DNA of 64,000 nucleotides from Comamonas testosteroni (GCF_000761245.1 NZ_AWOR01000037.1:110946-174945), one strand, 5' to 3'; shown: positions 15,560 through 24,095, numbered from the stretch's first letter. Program-made: numbers and translations. Notes: generated by a model from the letters alone, not told the origin.

Positions 15560-16570
15560 GTGAAATTCATTGACTTGATTCAAGGCTCTGAAGAGTGGCT
15601 TGCTTGGCGTAAAGGCGGCGTTACAGCAACCGATGCGGCAGTGCTGGTCGATCAGTCTCCCTACAAGACCGAATGGCGCTTGTGGGCAGAGAAAACAGGG
15701 TATGCGGTCGAGCGAGATTTGAGCAGTAATCCGTTCGTGAGGCATGGCCTTGCAATGGAGCCTGCTGCCCGAGCTGCTGCAGAGATCTATTTCGATGATC
15801 TCTTGCTGCCCATGTGTGCCCAGGCTTCGCACAACCCCTTGCTGAGGGCGTCTTTGGACGGACTCAACAAGGACAGTGAACCTGTGGAAATGAAGTGCCC
15901 ATCAGAGGCTACCTGGATCGAGGTCACAACGTTGCGTCAGAACAGTAAGGCTTTCAAGTTTTACTATCCTCAGGTGCAGCATCAGATCCTTGTTACAGGG
16001 GCCAAGAGAGGGTGGCTGGTTTTCTATTTTGATGGCCAAGTTGAAGTGTTCTGCATCCCTCGGGACCAGGCATTGATCTCTCAGATAGAGGGCGTTGCCC
16101 CAATCTTCTGGGATAAGGTGGTTAAGAGACGAGAGCCGCAAAAGGACCCAGCGCGCGACCTCTACATCCCCCAGGGTGAAGAGATGGCCAGCTGGTTGTA
16201 TCAAGCCGAGGAGTTCCGCTTGCTGCAGGGACAGATCTCGGAATTGGAAGAACGCCTAGAGGTGATGAAGGAGCGCCAGTCGGCCTCACGCGCTGCGATG
16301 CAGGGCATGATGGGCGATTACATGCACGCAGACTATTGCGGTGTCATGGTGACGCGCTATGTGCAGGTAGGGAAAATTGACTACGAGAAGCTGCTAGCCG
16401 ACAAGTCTGCAGGCGTGACTCAACAGGAGATTGACTCTTACCGACGAAAGTCAACCGAGCGATGCCGGGTTACTTTGACAAACGATATGGCACCACGCCT
16501 GATCGTTGACAAAGGGGTCACAGATCCCGTCAAGGACCTATCATTGGACGTTGAATCCTTTTACATTTAG
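15560..16570 (+). CDS. YqaJ-family (lambda Exo-type) alkaline exonuclease
   Basis: 336 aa from a GTG start (the ATG two bases earlier runs into TGA). YqaJ landmarks: GSEEWLAWRKGGVTATDA (N-terminus), RHGLAMEPAAR, ASLDGL, the catalytic EMKCPS (about 110-115) and YYPQVQHQILV. A coiled-coil segment follows at about 215-250. It degrades 5' strands at duplex ends to give tails for Bet. Adjacent ssb, bet and exo make a complete Red-like recombination set. Confidence 0.93.
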   Translation: MKFIDLIQGSEEWLAWRKGGVTATDAAVLVDQSPYKTEWRLWAEKTGYAVERDLSSNPFVRHGLAMEPAARAAAEIYFDDLLLPMCAQASHNPLLRASLDGLNKDSEPVEMKCPSEATWIEVTTLRQNSKAFKFYYPQVQHQILVTGAKRGWLVFYFDGQVEVFCIPRDQALISQIEGVAPIFWDKVVKRREPQKDPARDLYIPQGEEMASWLYQAEEFRLLQGQISELEERLEVMKERQSASRAAMQGMMGDYMHADYCGVMVTRYVQVGKIDYEKLLADKSAGVTQQEIDSYRRKSTERCRVTLTNDMAPRLIVDKGVTDPVKDLSLDVESFYI

Positions 16571-16586
16571 GGAAGTCTTTTTGGCA

Positions 16587-16612
16587 GGGGATTCGCGCAA
16601 GCGAGTCCCCTT
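16587..16612 (+). terminator. Terminator-like hairpin upstream of R2
   Basis: GGGGATTCGC/GCGAGTCCCC stem with a GCAA loop (one mismatch pair) followed by a short T stretch. It separates the exo gene from element R2. Confidence 0.55.
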
Positions 16613-16624
16613 CTGAAAAGCAGA

Positions 16625-16680
16625 TTTTGTTCCCTCTGGGAGCGAAAGTGTGAGGTAGCTGGCTTCCTAAAACAAACAGC
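16625..16680 (+). repeat. Structured element R2
   Basis: TTTTGTTCCC-TCT-GGGAGC hairpin, then GAAAGTG and the core TGAGGTAGCTGGCTTCC...AAACAAACAGC (16651-16680). It lies just after a terminator-like hairpin and just before leader L6. Confidence 0.7.
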
Positions 16681-16691
16681 ATTTTTATCAA

Positions 16692-16747
16692 CCCTTGGGG
16701 TGTGTCACACCCTTGGGGGAGTGGTGCACCTCTTTTCGGAGAGCACC
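16692..16747 (+). promoter_or_regulatory. Double-hairpin leader L6
   Basis: Hairpin 1: CCC-TT-G-GGGTG/CACCC-TT-GGG. Hairpin 2: GGTGC (16723-16727)/GCACC (16743-16747) with inner CTC/GAG; it ends at the ATG with the SD GGAG inside. Confidence 0.75.
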
Positions 16748-18112
16748 ATGACACAAACCAATTCCACCAAGATCAACCATCTGACTCAGCTGTGTGTTGT
16801 ACATGCAGACTTTGACATTTGGAGCGGGCAGGTTCGCCTGACCGCTGACGATCTGAAGCTTGGAGCTGGGGGAGAGATCCCACCTGAAAAAATTGCCCAA
16901 CTGGGTACTAAGAAGATCTGCGATCCCGCACAGCTGAAAGGCTTTCATCGGGTCAAAGCAGAGACTCGACGCACATTGCTGCGCATCGGCATGAAGTTCA
17001 TGGACGGCGTAGCAATTCCATTGACCAAGATGGATGAGGTGTGCAAAAAAATGGGCGAAGTGCAAACTGAGTTCGATGCACTGCGCACCACTTTCATCGC
17101 AAACTACAACGCTGCGATAGATAGTTGGTGCAAGGAAAATCCTCAATATGAGACGGCAATCCGCTCAGGCGCGCTTCCACAATCCGTTGTGGAAAAGCGC
17201 CTCGGGTTCGATTTCCAGATCTTCAAGATCGCGCCTACTGATGATGCAGAGCTGAGCACTCGCCTTGAAGAAAAAGTTCATGGCCTGGGCGATGACCTCA
17301 TCAACGAACTGATAGAGGAAGCAGATAAGTTCTATGAAGACCGCTTGCTGGGCCGCGACAAATGCGGCATTGGCACCAAGCAGACTTTGCAGAACCTGCG
17401 AGACAAGCTCGATGGGCTGTCGTTCCTCAACTCAAAAATCAAACCGCTTGTCGATCTTCTCAATGAAACGTTGAATGGGTACAAAACGTATGCTGTTGGC
17501 CGCGATGTCACAGGTCCGTTTTTCCATCAGCTGACCGCCACAATGCTCATCCTGAGCAGCAAGGCGCGAATTGAGCAATATCTCAACGGAGCGATTTCAG
17601 TCAAGGCAGAAGCGGCGACTCTGGAGGCCTCAGCCTCCCAGAATCGAAGCTACGCCTCTGACTCTTCAACTGCGGAGATGCAACCGCAATCTGCAGAGGG
17701 TGATCTGTTTACCTCCGTAGACAGCGCACTAGCACCGGCACAAGCGTCCAGCAATCCAGCTGATGCGTTTATTGCCGACCTCGACCGCTTCTTTGGCACG
17801 AACGCGCGCACAGAGACATCGATTCAGCCCCAGGCTGCAGAGGTGGTTCATCGTGTCGATGTGGAAGTGCTTGAAGCTCCTGCAGGAACTTCGTCAGAAG
17901 CCATCGAGCCTGCACAAGGCTCAGTGGTTATCGACGTTGAAGCCACTTTTGTCCCTACTGATTCTGTTGCGCAAGCACAGACTGAGGGCCAGCAGGCAGT
18001 TGTAGTGGGAGTTGAGGAGGAGCAAGCAGAAGTTGAAGCTGGAAACAGCAACAACGATGCCTCTTTCCAGCTTGCCACCATTGGTGATGACGACGAAGAC
18101 GGCTTTTTCTAA
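16748..18112 (+). CDS. DUF3150-family protein
   Basis: 454 aa from the ATG at 16748. The N-terminal ~300 residues fit DUF3150 (DIWSGQVRLTADDL, IPPEKIAQLGTKKICDPAQLKGFHRVKAE, FMDGVAIP, NPQYETAIRSG). The C-terminal third is acidic low-complexity and ends in EDGFF. DUF3150 proteins lie beside CobS/CobT-like genes on SXT/IncC elements and in some phages, and probably form one functional unit with them; the activity is unknown. It stands between exo and the VWA protein, under R2 and L6. Confidence 0.8.
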   Translation: MTQTNSTKINHLTQLCVVHADFDIWSGQVRLTADDLKLGAGGEIPPEKIAQLGTKKICDPAQLKGFHRVKAETRRTLLRIGMKFMDGVAIPLTKMDEVCKKMGEVQTEFDALRTTFIANYNAAIDSWCKENPQYETAIRSGALPQSVVEKRLGFDFQIFKIAPTDDAELSTRLEEKVHGLGDDLINELIEEADKFYEDRLLGRDKCGIGTKQTLQNLRDKLDGLSFLNSKIKPLVDLLNETLNGYKTYAVGRDVTGPFFHQLTATMLILSSKARIEQYLNGAISVKAEAATLEASASQNRSYASDSSTAEMQPQSAEGDLFTSVDSALAPAQASSNPADAFIADLDRFFGTNARTETSIQPQAAEVVHRVDVEVLEAPAGTSSEAIEPAQGSVVIDVEATFVPTDSVAQAQTEGQQAVVVGVEEEQAEVEAGNSNNDASFQLATIGDDDEDGFF

Positions 18113-18137
18113 GCAGTCCTAAGCGCATCATTTTTAA

Positions 18138-18196
18138 CCCAAGGGGAATCCTAGCCCCTTGGGGCTGGGTTCCCCATACCTCTTGAGGGAAGACCC
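18138..18196 (+). promoter_or_regulatory. Double-hairpin leader L7
   Basis: Hairpin 1: CCCAAGGGG/CCCCTTGGG, 9 perfect bp. Hairpin 2: GGT-TCCC/GGGA-AG-ACC with the SD GAGGGA in the 3' arm. Competing pairing: GGGG (18161-18164) with CCCC (18172-18175). Confidence 0.78.
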
Positions 18197-20002
18197 ATGG
18201 CCAAACAGAACCGAAATACGATCTATACCGCATTGCCCATCGTGGCAACTGCATATGGAGACAAGTTTGGTGTGAAAGTCCGTATAGGCCAAGACGTGGC
18301 CTATACGGATGGGAAAACGATTGTTATCCCGAACGTTCCTCACGATTATCCGAACATGGATGTTGTGTGGGGCTACACAGCGCATGAAGCCGCTCATGTG
18401 CGATTCACTGATTTCAGTGCACCGCGCCGCGCAGGTCTGCATGCCGAACTGACCAACGCTTTCGAAGATTGCCGCATCGAGCGGGCGATGATGGACTTGT
18501 ACCCAGGTACTGCCACGACGCTCAACGAGGTTGCGAACTACATGGCAAAGGTCGGTCACTACTCCCATCTTAGAGACGATGAGCATCCAGCTCAGATCCT
18601 GGTGGGTTACTGCCTCTACTGGCTGCAAGCGAGGGCCGTAGGTCAACCTGTGATGGCGTCTTATCTGGCGACTGCGCAGCCTGTTCTGGAGCGCACTTTC
18701 CCGCAGGGCGTTATCACTCGATTAAGTACCATTCTCCGCAAGGTGGTGGATGCTGAATCGACTTCCGACATCTGCTACCTGGCAGATCAGGTCATTTCTA
18801 TGATCGAGGAAGAGAAGGAAAAGGAAGAAGAGCAGCAACAGCAGGATCAGCAGAATCAGGATCAAAGCCAACAGCCTCAGAATGTTCCGAACGAACAGTC
18901 CTCCGGCGAAGGCGATGACTCCGATGAAGCTGATGGCCAGCAAGACTCAACACACGAAGACTCCCAACAGGGGAAAGGCCCAGGCCAATCCAATGAGGGC
19001 GATGATTCAGGTGAAGGTCAAGGTCAACGATCCATGGCTGGTGCCGAACAGGGAGCTGAAAACGATTCTGGTATTGCCTCGCGCACTGCAAAGGAAAAGT
19101 TGGATGCACTTACGCAAGCTCTCTCAGCTGGCGCTGGGGATGTGGATGGGGATCGCGCACGCAATTCTCTGAAGCAGGAGCTGTCACAGGTGGCGCGGAA
19201 AGAGGGCAACCCCTCCTACCAGACCATTCGCAAGGGAACTGATGCATCAGATGACAAGGCCAAAGGCCTTGAGCTGATGAACCGGGTCCGGCCTGCAACA
19301 TCGAAAATTCGCAATCAACTGTTCGGCCTGGTGCAAGCCAGTCTGCGTTGTGCGAAGCAATCGACCCGCAGTGGCAAACGCCTGGATATCAACCGACTGC
19401 ATCGCGTAGTCTCGGGTGATACACGAGTTTTTGCAAAGCCGCAGGAAAAGCGAAAGCCGAATACAGCGGTCCACATACTTGGCGATAAAAGCGGGTCCAT
19501 GACCCGTCCTACTAGGTCCGACAGCTCGCGTTCGCTGGCCGATGTTACAGATGAAGCATGCATTGCATTGGCGCTCGCGCTCGATGCGATAGCCCATGTG
19601 AATCCTGCAGTGACCTTTTTCTCAAACTCTTCGGAGTCTCCTGTTGTCTGTGCTGTGAAGCATGGGCAATCAGTTCAGGCCAATACAGGCAGGTTTCCAG
19701 TGGAACCCTCAGGTGGCACACCGATGGCTGAAGCCATTTGGTATGCAGCCTACGAACTGAGCAAAACACGCGAAGACCGCAAGATGTTGATCGTCCTTAC
19801 GGATGGTGAGCCGAACAGCTCTAAAGCCACAAAGGAAGTGATCGACCTCTGCGAACGTAGCGGAATCGATGTCATTGGTATCGGCATCCAAACGAACGCA
19901 CCGGCAACTTTGTTCTCACGGAGCATTTGCATTGATGCGGTCGAAGACTTGCAGAAAACACTCTTCAAGCTCATGGAAAAGTCATTGACTGCCGTGGACT
20001 GA
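18197..20002 (+). CDS. CobT-like VWA-domain protein
   Basis: 601 aa. The N-terminal domain has HEAAHVRFTDF (HExxH at 63-67), as in zinc peptidase-like CobT relatives. A Gln/Asp/Glu-rich linker (about 210-290) leads to a C-terminal VWA domain with MIDAS residues DKSGS (430-434), SGGTPMAEA and VLTDGEPN. With the MoxR/CobS-like ATPase at 12129 it probably forms a CobS/CobT-type chelatase-like pair, as in SXT/R391. The real substrate is unknown and is unlikely to be cobalamin. Confidence 0.9.
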   Translation: MAKQNRNTIYTALPIVATAYGDKFGVKVRIGQDVAYTDGKTIVIPNVPHDYPNMDVVWGYTAHEAAHVRFTDFSAPRRAGLHAELTNAFEDCRIERAMMDLYPGTATTLNEVANYMAKVGHYSHLRDDEHPAQILVGYCLYWLQARAVGQPVMASYLATAQPVLERTFPQGVITRLSTILRKVVDAESTSDICYLADQVISMIEEEKEKEEEQQQQDQQNQDQSQQPQNVPNEQSSGEGDDSDEADGQQDSTHEDSQQGKGPGQSNEGDDSGEGQGQRSMAGAEQGAENDSGIASRTAKEKLDALTQALSAGAGDVDGDRARNSLKQELSQVARKEGNPSYQTIRKGTDASDDKAKGLELMNRVRPATSKIRNQLFGLVQASLRCAKQSTRSGKRLDINRLHRVVSGDTRVFAKPQEKRKPNTAVHILGDKSGSMTRPTRSDSSRSLADVTDEACIALALALDAIAHVNPAVTFFSNSSESPVVCAVKHGQSVQANTGRFPVEPSGGTPMAEAIWYAAYELSKTREDRKMLIVLTDGEPNSSKATKEVIDLCERSGIDVIGIGIQTNAPATLFSRSICIDAVEDLQKTLFKLMEKSLTAVD

Positions 20003-20042
20003 AGGTGGCCAACCTTATGTGCTCGAAAGAGTGCATTTCAGC

Positions 20043-20058
20043 CGCTGGGGAAACCCAG
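20043..20058 (+). other. Extra GNRA-loop hairpin
   Basis: GCTGGG-GAAA-CCCAGC, a perfect 6-bp stem with a GAAA tetraloop, just upstream of leader L8. The T-run is absent, so it is not an obvious terminator. Confidence 0.5.
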
Positions 20059-20067
20059 CAATTTCAA

Positions 20068-20125
20068 CCCTAGCGGGGTCGCACCCCCGGTAGGGGGGCG
20101 CTCCGCAAAATTTCGGAGTTCCCAC
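20068..20125 (+). promoter_or_regulatory. Double-hairpin leader L8
   Basis: Hairpin 1: CCCTA-G-CGGGG/CCCCG-G-TAGGG. Hairpin 2: CTCCG (20101-20105)/CGGAG (20114-20118), the SD being the 3' stem strand. Confidence 0.78.
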
Positions 20126-20365
20126 ATGCAAAACGTCATCACTATCGCTCAAGACAACAACGCTCAGGCTATTGCTGAAGCAGATTGGGGTTGCGAGCTG
20201 GCTAGTGCTTTTGAAGTCAAGGAGTCGTATTGCGTTTCTCTGCTTCAAAAGGGTGAGCGCGATCTCACTTTCCACTACACCATGGCCACGGATCTGAAAG
20301 CAGCTCGTGCTGAAGCTCTCGACGCCTACCCAGGCGCAGAACTCATCGCGGGAACTGTTTACTGA
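20126..20365 (+). CDS. Small hypothetical protein
   Basis: 79 aa, soluble and acidic, with two Cys residues (WGCELASAF, YCVSLLQ) and a C-terminal LDAYPGAELIAGTVY. Coding is supported by leader L8 immediately before the ATG and by a terminator after it. No function is recognised. Confidence 0.65.
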   Translation: MQNVITIAQDNNAQAIAEADWGCELASAFEVKESYCVSLLQKGERDLTFHYTMATDLKAARAEALDAYPGAELIAGTVY

Positions 20366-20384
20366 ATCGCAGCCATGTGACTGA

Positions 20385-20414
20385 CCTCACGCCCTAAAGG
20401 GTGTGGGGTTTTGT
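20385..20414 (+). terminator. Terminator after the 79-aa gene
   Basis: CCTCACGCCCT pairs with AGGGTGTGGGG across a short A loop, followed by TTTTGT. Confidence 0.65.
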
Positions 20415-20424
20415 CTTCCATCAA

Positions 20425-20477
20425 CCCAGCCGGGGCACACCCGGTAGGGCGCTGCTCCAGCACGTTTTGGAGCAGCC
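20425..20477 (+). promoter_or_regulatory. Double-hairpin leader L9
   Basis: Hairpin 1: CCC-AG-CCGGG/CCCGG-TA-GGG. Hairpin 2: GCTGCTCC (20451-20458)/GGAGCAGC (20469-20476), 8 perfect bp with the SD GGAG in the stem, one base from the ATG. Confidence 0.8.
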
Positions 20478-20825
20478 ATGAGCACTTTCGTCATTTACTC
20501 GGCCAACGAAAACGCTCTTACCGGAGCGGGCTACTGGAACGATAAAGATGGATGGTCAGTCCACGGGAATGCCACCGTGTACGTCAAAAAGAAGCTTGAT
20601 ATGCGCCTCCCTCATTCTGTGGGCGGGGATGCACGTTGGCTCAAGGAAGAGGGCAAGAAGCTCCTGCACCCCATCAGTCAGCCCATTACCAAGGGCTTGG
20701 CCAAGGTGCGCAGGAAGCATGTGCAGACGGCTCAAACCCGAAGCATTCAAGTTAAGCCCATTGCAACGCCTGGATCTCAGGTGGCTGCATTTCAACAGCT
20801 GCAGATGGACCTCATCGTCAGCTAA
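20478..20825 (+). CDS. Small basic hypothetical protein
   Basis: 115 aa, starting MSTFVIYSANENALTGAGYWNDKDGW, with a Lys/Arg-rich second half (KKKLDMRLP, KVRRKHVQ). It may bind nucleic acid, but no domain is recognised. It is flanked by leaders L9 and L10. Confidence 0.65.
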   Translation: MSTFVIYSANENALTGAGYWNDKDGWSVHGNATVYVKKKLDMRLPHSVGGDARWLKEEGKKLLHPISQPITKGLAKVRRKHVQTAQTRSIQVKPIATPGSQVAAFQQLQMDLIVS

Positions 20826-20828
20826 TCA

Positions 20829-20885
20829 CCCATTGGGGCAGCTCGCCCCATCTGGGGCGACTGTCTCTCAATCAAGAGGCAGATC
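20829..20885 (+). promoter_or_regulatory. Double-hairpin leader L10
   Basis: Hairpin 1: CCCA-TT-GGGGC/GCCCC-ATC-TGGG. Hairpin 2: CTGTCTCT (20861-20868)/AGAGGCAG (20875-20882), 8 bp with one G-T, carrying the SD AAGAGG. Confidence 0.78.
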
Positions 20886-22733
20886 ATGGATTTTCAGTAC
20901 TACCCAACAGGCGCATACACAACGGCTTTGCTGTGGCATCAATTCCAACGGCCCATCGTCCATGTGTGTGATCCCAGTGCAGGTAAGGGTGCGTTGTTTC
21001 GACACGCTGAGAACGGGTTCGAGGAACTGCCGGAAGGCACTGAAGTTCCTTGGTTCGATCCAAGCCTGGAAGAGCGCTTTGATCGTCGTCGTTGGTCCTA
21101 TGACCAGCGCGACAAATACAAATCTTCGTCCCGAAAGAAATCGGCTGTCGAAATCGATATCAAGCACCATGCGAGCTTGCGCGAGCTGGGTGTAACGGTT
21201 CTAGGACATGACTTCTTAGAAGTTCAGTCTCTGGCCTCCGTCACACAAGTGATCATGAACCCACCCTTTAACCAGGGTGCGGAACATGTTCTTCATGCTT
21301 GGGATCTGGTTTACGACGCTGAGATCAGTGCGTGCATCAATGCTCAGACCATCAAGAATCCATACACGCGCGAGCGTAAACGCTTGGTGGAGCTGATCGA
21401 GAAGCATGGCAGTGTGTCATTCCATCAAGATCAATTCGTTGATGATGTGGAACGTAAAACCGATGTTGAGGTAGCTATTGTCTATTTGAATAAAGTCCCG
21501 GAAGCATTTGCTGATGTGGACAATATTCTGAAGAGGCTAAAAGTGGGAGATAACTTGAGTCGTCATGAATTTGACCCTCATATCTGCAAAACTCTCGCTC
21601 TTCCAGCTAACTTCATCGAGAACACCTACTATCACTTTAGCGCGGCTATCGAAGCAGCGCGACAATCATCTGAGTTTGAAGCCATCTTCGAGCACGCATC
21701 AGATAAATTGGGAGTGACGCTAGACGAAATGCAGTCAAAGGGGGTAGGGTCTGACTTCAGACCAGATCCGATTGATATTCGAAAAAAAGCTATGGAGCTA
21801 TTTTCGAAGAGGTATGAAGATCTCAAGCGGAAAGCTTGGGCACAGATTATCAGATCAACACTTTTAACTGAAAAATTGTCGAACCACGCAAGACGTAAGC
21901 TCGAAGCGGATGCTGAGACAATATACGCACTTGAGTTTTCGATATCGAATGTTCACGGGTTCCTCGCTGGAATGATTCAGTCGATGGGATCTATCTACAC
22001 CGATATGGTTCTGGGATTGTTTGATACGATTATTGAACGCAGCTCTGACAACGTTGTGTTTTACAAGTCGTGGAAGTCTAACCAGAAGCACAAGGTAGGA
22101 ATGCGTATTCGTAAGAAGCGCTTCATTATTCCGCGTTTCAATACGTGGAGTAGTGGAACTCTGCATTATGAATGCGAACAGTTCCTGGGAGACATTGACA
22201 AAGTATTCGGATATCTGAACGGTATTTCCGGTAATTACTACGGACTTCGCCAATCATTTAAACAAAATAATGTCAATACCTCTGAACGGTTTACGTCAGA
22301 GTTCTTTGAATATCGTTACTACAAGGGAACCGGCACGCTGCACTTCTTCCCCAAGAGTGACGAAGTTGTTGATCGCTTGAATCGCTTCGTTGGCCGCATA
22401 CGCCAATGGCTTCCCCAGGACATGGGTGATGCAAATGAGCATTTCAAGAAGCAATATGAACAAGCTGAGAAATATTCTGATGACTATCTCAAAGCTTTTA
22501 GCAGAGGCAAAAGCCATAGCTACTACGAACGCAATCCGGTCTACGCACTGACTTCAGGACGCGATTCGGAAAACGTTGCCGAGCGGATGGAAAAAGCCAT
22601 AGATGAAGTTCTTGCGCAGGCAGGGATGGAGTGTGGCCCGATCCTCCAAGCACCCGCTGAGGTACAGACCGTCGCAGCTTTGCCCGCACCAGCAATGGGG
22701 CAGGCCGAGCAGCTGGATCTATTGGCGGCATAA
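20886..22733 (+). CDS. DUF4942-containing N6-adenine methyltransferase-like protein
   Basis: 615 aa. The N-terminal part has an SAM-binding-type DPSAGKGALF (about 29-38) and catalytic NPPF (about 123-126) of N6-adenine methyltransferases. The central and C-terminal parts (about 300-560) match DUF4942 (NVHGFLAGMIQSMG, RFIIPRFNTW, FFEYRYYKGTGTLHFF). The fusion is widespread on plasmids and ICEs. It could methylate plasmid DNA and so give anti-restriction, but that is inferred. It follows leader L10 directly. Confidence 0.85.
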   Translation: MDFQYYPTGAYTTALLWHQFQRPIVHVCDPSAGKGALFRHAENGFEELPEGTEVPWFDPSLEERFDRRRWSYDQRDKYKSSSRKKSAVEIDIKHHASLRELGVTVLGHDFLEVQSLASVTQVIMNPPFNQGAEHVLHAWDLVYDAEISACINAQTIKNPYTRERKRLVELIEKHGSVSFHQDQFVDDVERKTDVEVAIVYLNKVPEAFADVDNILKRLKVGDNLSRHEFDPHICKTLALPANFIENTYYHFSAAIEAARQSSEFEAIFEHASDKLGVTLDEMQSKGVGSDFRPDPIDIRKKAMELFSKRYEDLKRKAWAQIIRSTLLTEKLSNHARRKLEADAETIYALEFSISNVHGFLAGMIQSMGSIYTDMVLGLFDTIIERSSDNVVFYKSWKSNQKHKVGMRIRKKRFIIPRFNTWSSGTLHYECEQFLGDIDKVFGYLNGISGNYYGLRQSFKQNNVNTSERFTSEFFEYRYYKGTGTLHFFPKSDEVVDRLNRFVGRIRQWLPQDMGDANEHFKKQYEQAEKYSDDYLKAFSRGKSHSYYERNPVYALTSGRDSENVAERMEKAIDEVLAQAGMECGPILQAPAEVQTVAALPAPAMGQAEQLDLLAA

Positions 22734-22738
22734 ATCAA

Positions 22739-22792
22739 CCCATCAGGGGCTAACAGCCCCTTGGGGATGTTGGCCCCGTATACGAGGACACC
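22739..22792 (+). promoter_or_regulatory. Double-hairpin leader L11
   Basis: Hairpin 1: CCC-ATCA-GGGGCT/AGCCCC-TT-GGGG. Hairpin 2 is imperfect around CCCCG-TATA-CGAGG and includes the SD GAGG. Competing GGGG (22763-22766)/CCCC pairing is possible. Confidence 0.7.
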
Positions 22793-23098
22793 ATGCAAAT
22801 CGAACGACTCTACCGAATGATCAAGAATGCACGTATCGTGCGCTTGAACGGACAGATGGCAATCACCAAGGGGATCGGTACGGGCATCAAGAACAATCGC
22901 AGCCTCTCGCGGCACTTGCGAATCGATGTCTCTGACGAACCCCACGGCTGGCTCTTCTTTGAAGAGGAAACCATCTCGAAAGCACGCATAGCAGGGAATA
23001 CCGTCGAGCTGAAAAGCGACGATGGCGAGAACTACACGCTATGTCTCTACCCATGGCGACAGAAGGCTGCTGCAGCCGAAGCTCTGTCAGTGAACTAA
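22793..23098 (+). CDS. Small hypothetical protein
   Basis: 101 aa, beta-rich and basic at the N-terminus (MQIERLYRMIKNARIVRLNG), with HGWLFFEEETI and YTLCLYPWRQ. No family is recognised. It starts at the ATG ending leader L11 and is followed by a structured non-coding stretch. Confidence 0.65.
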   Translation: MQIERLYRMIKNARIVRLNGQMAITKGIGTGIKNNRSLSRHLRIDVSDEPHGWLFFEEETISKARIAGNTVELKSDDGENYTLCLYPWRQKAAAAEALSVN

Positions 23099-23100
23099 AG

Positions 23101-23139
23101 AAATTACACCAGGCGCTCACAAGCGCTCTGGTGAAATTT
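23101..23139 (+). terminator. Hairpin after the 101-aa gene
   Basis: AAATT-CACCAG-GCGCT pairs with AGCGC-CTGGTG-AATTT with single-base interruptions. It is a long stem with a weak T tract, so terminator or processing site. The 486-bp gap 23099-23584 also holds a GCCC box, a terminator, element R3 and leader L12; no coding frame is supported. Confidence 0.55.
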
Positions 23140-23148
23140 CGTCACAGC

Positions 23149-23201
23149 GCCCAAAGAGGGCAACTTGAGCCACGTCGTTGAACAGCGATCACCACTAGAC
23201 T
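23149..23201 (+). promoter_or_regulatory. GCCC-N5-GGGC box with TAGACT -10
   Basis: GCCC-AAAGA-GGGC (23149-23161), then TAGACT (23196-23201) after exactly 34 nt, the same hexamer and spacing as upstream of dsbC. The predicted start near 23208 lies just before a strong terminator. Confidence 0.6.
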
Positions 23202-23207
23202 CCCGAA

Positions 23208-23259
23208 GAAGAGCACAGATGCAAGGCAGCAAGCCAAGCTTTGCATCTGCGCTTTTTTT
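23208..23259 (+). ncRNA. Candidate ~50-nt terminated RNA
   Basis: From the predicted start, the sequence runs straight into GCACAGATGCAA/TTGCATCTGCGC (23213-23252) followed by seven T. A promoter followed at once by a perfect terminator, with no ORF, suggests a short RNA or an attenuator for the R3 transcript. The 5' end is inferred only from the -10 position. Confidence 0.4.
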
Positions 23260-23308
23260 GTCCCTCGTGGGCAATGTGTGAGGTAACTGGCCTCCATAAA
23301 TAAACAGC
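23253..23308 (+). repeat. Structured element R3
   Basis: It starts in the terminator T-run: TTTTTGTCCC-TCGT-GGG hairpin, then TGTGAGGTAACTGGCCTCC and ATAAATAAACAGC (core 23279-23308). A further hairpin CTCGG-CATGA-CCGAG follows, and a long stem (GTCAGC...GCTGAC, about 23381-23421). Confidence 0.7.
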
Positions 23309-23525
23309 ATCTCTAGTGCTCGGCATGACCGAGACACCACTTAACGCTGAATGCGATCTCCCATCGCATCCCGGCAACATATGTCAGCCTCGTGAACTTG
23401 CTTCACGGTCGAGCTGACTTGTACCAGGTCCGATCTCAACTCAAAAACTATAGCGTCCATGACGCTTCAGTCTTGCGAGTTGCGACGACAACTTGATGCT
23501 CGATCAATGAGTGTCTTTCAACAAT

Positions 23526-23584
23526 CCGCCAGGGTTTAGCCACCCTAGCGGGTGCGCCTTGGCAATTTCTACGGAGATTCGCCT
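23526..23584 (+). promoter_or_regulatory. Double-hairpin leader L12
   Basis: Hairpin 1: CCG-CC-AGGGT/ACCCT-AG-CGG. Hairpin 2: GGC-AA-TCT/AGA-TT-GCC enclosing the SD CGGAG, one base from the ATG. Confidence 0.65.
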
Positions 23585-23875
23585 ATGCTAAAAATCAATG
23601 TGGCACTGCTTCTGCTGCCATACATCTTCATCCTGCTTGCAGGAACTTTCCAACTGGTAACGATGACGGTGAAGGCCATTGCGTCTTCGCTTCGTCTGAC
23701 TTTCCTTGTAACCGGTGTCGTGGTTCCTTACTACGCCATCGAAGTAGCCCAAGCCGTTGTTGACTCTTTCGCAGCTGGAGACACTGCGACTGCCATCGGT
23801 GACATCATCGCCTTTGCAGTGATGCTTGAGGGTGCAGTGACAGTTCTCAAAACTCGTGAGAAAATGGCTTCATAA
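23585..23875 (+). CDS. Small membrane protein
   Basis: 96 aa from the ATG at 23585; an earlier in-frame start lies inside leader L12. Two hydrophobic segments (about 5-25 and 36-58) and a hydrophobic C-terminal stretch suggest an inner-membrane protein. No family is recognised. A second small membrane protein follows after 36 nt. Confidence 0.65.
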   Translation: MLKINVALLLLPYIFILLAGTFQLVTMTVKAIASSLRLTFLVTGVVVPYYAIEVAQAVVDSFAAGDTATAIGDIIAFAVMLEGAVTVLKTREKMAS

Positions 23876-23911
23876 GCCGTAGCTGACAACCCATCTACGA
23901 AAGGTCACACC

Positions 23912-24031
23912 ATGAATCACCTCTTCAGTCCCCTCGCCATCAGCATGCTCTGCATTGGAGTGTTCCTGATTGTTGGATCGATCGGCGCTCAGCGTCAGAT
24001 CGATGAAGAGAAGCGTGAAGGTAAAAAATAA
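23912..24031 (+). CDS. 39-aa single-membrane-span peptide
   Basis: A short gene of 39 codons: MNHLFSPLAISMLCIGVFL, then IVGSIGAQRQ and a charged tail DEEKREGKK. One membrane span (about 7-26) and a cytoplasmic-type tail. SD AAAGG lies 8 nt upstream, and a strong terminator follows 22 nt after the stop. It probably pairs with the 96-aa membrane protein before it. Confidence 0.55.
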   Translation: MNHLFSPLAISMLCIGVFLIVGSIGAQRQIDEEKREGKK

Positions 24032-24052
24032 AGCGTAGTTGACGTTACGCAG

Positions 24053-24095
24053 CAAAAAAGACTGGCCACTCTCTTGGGAGTGGCCTTTCTTATTT
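24053..24095 (+). terminator. Terminator
   Basis: GGCCACTC/GAGTGGCC, 8 perfect bp, with A tract before and T-rich tract after. Confidence 0.85.
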
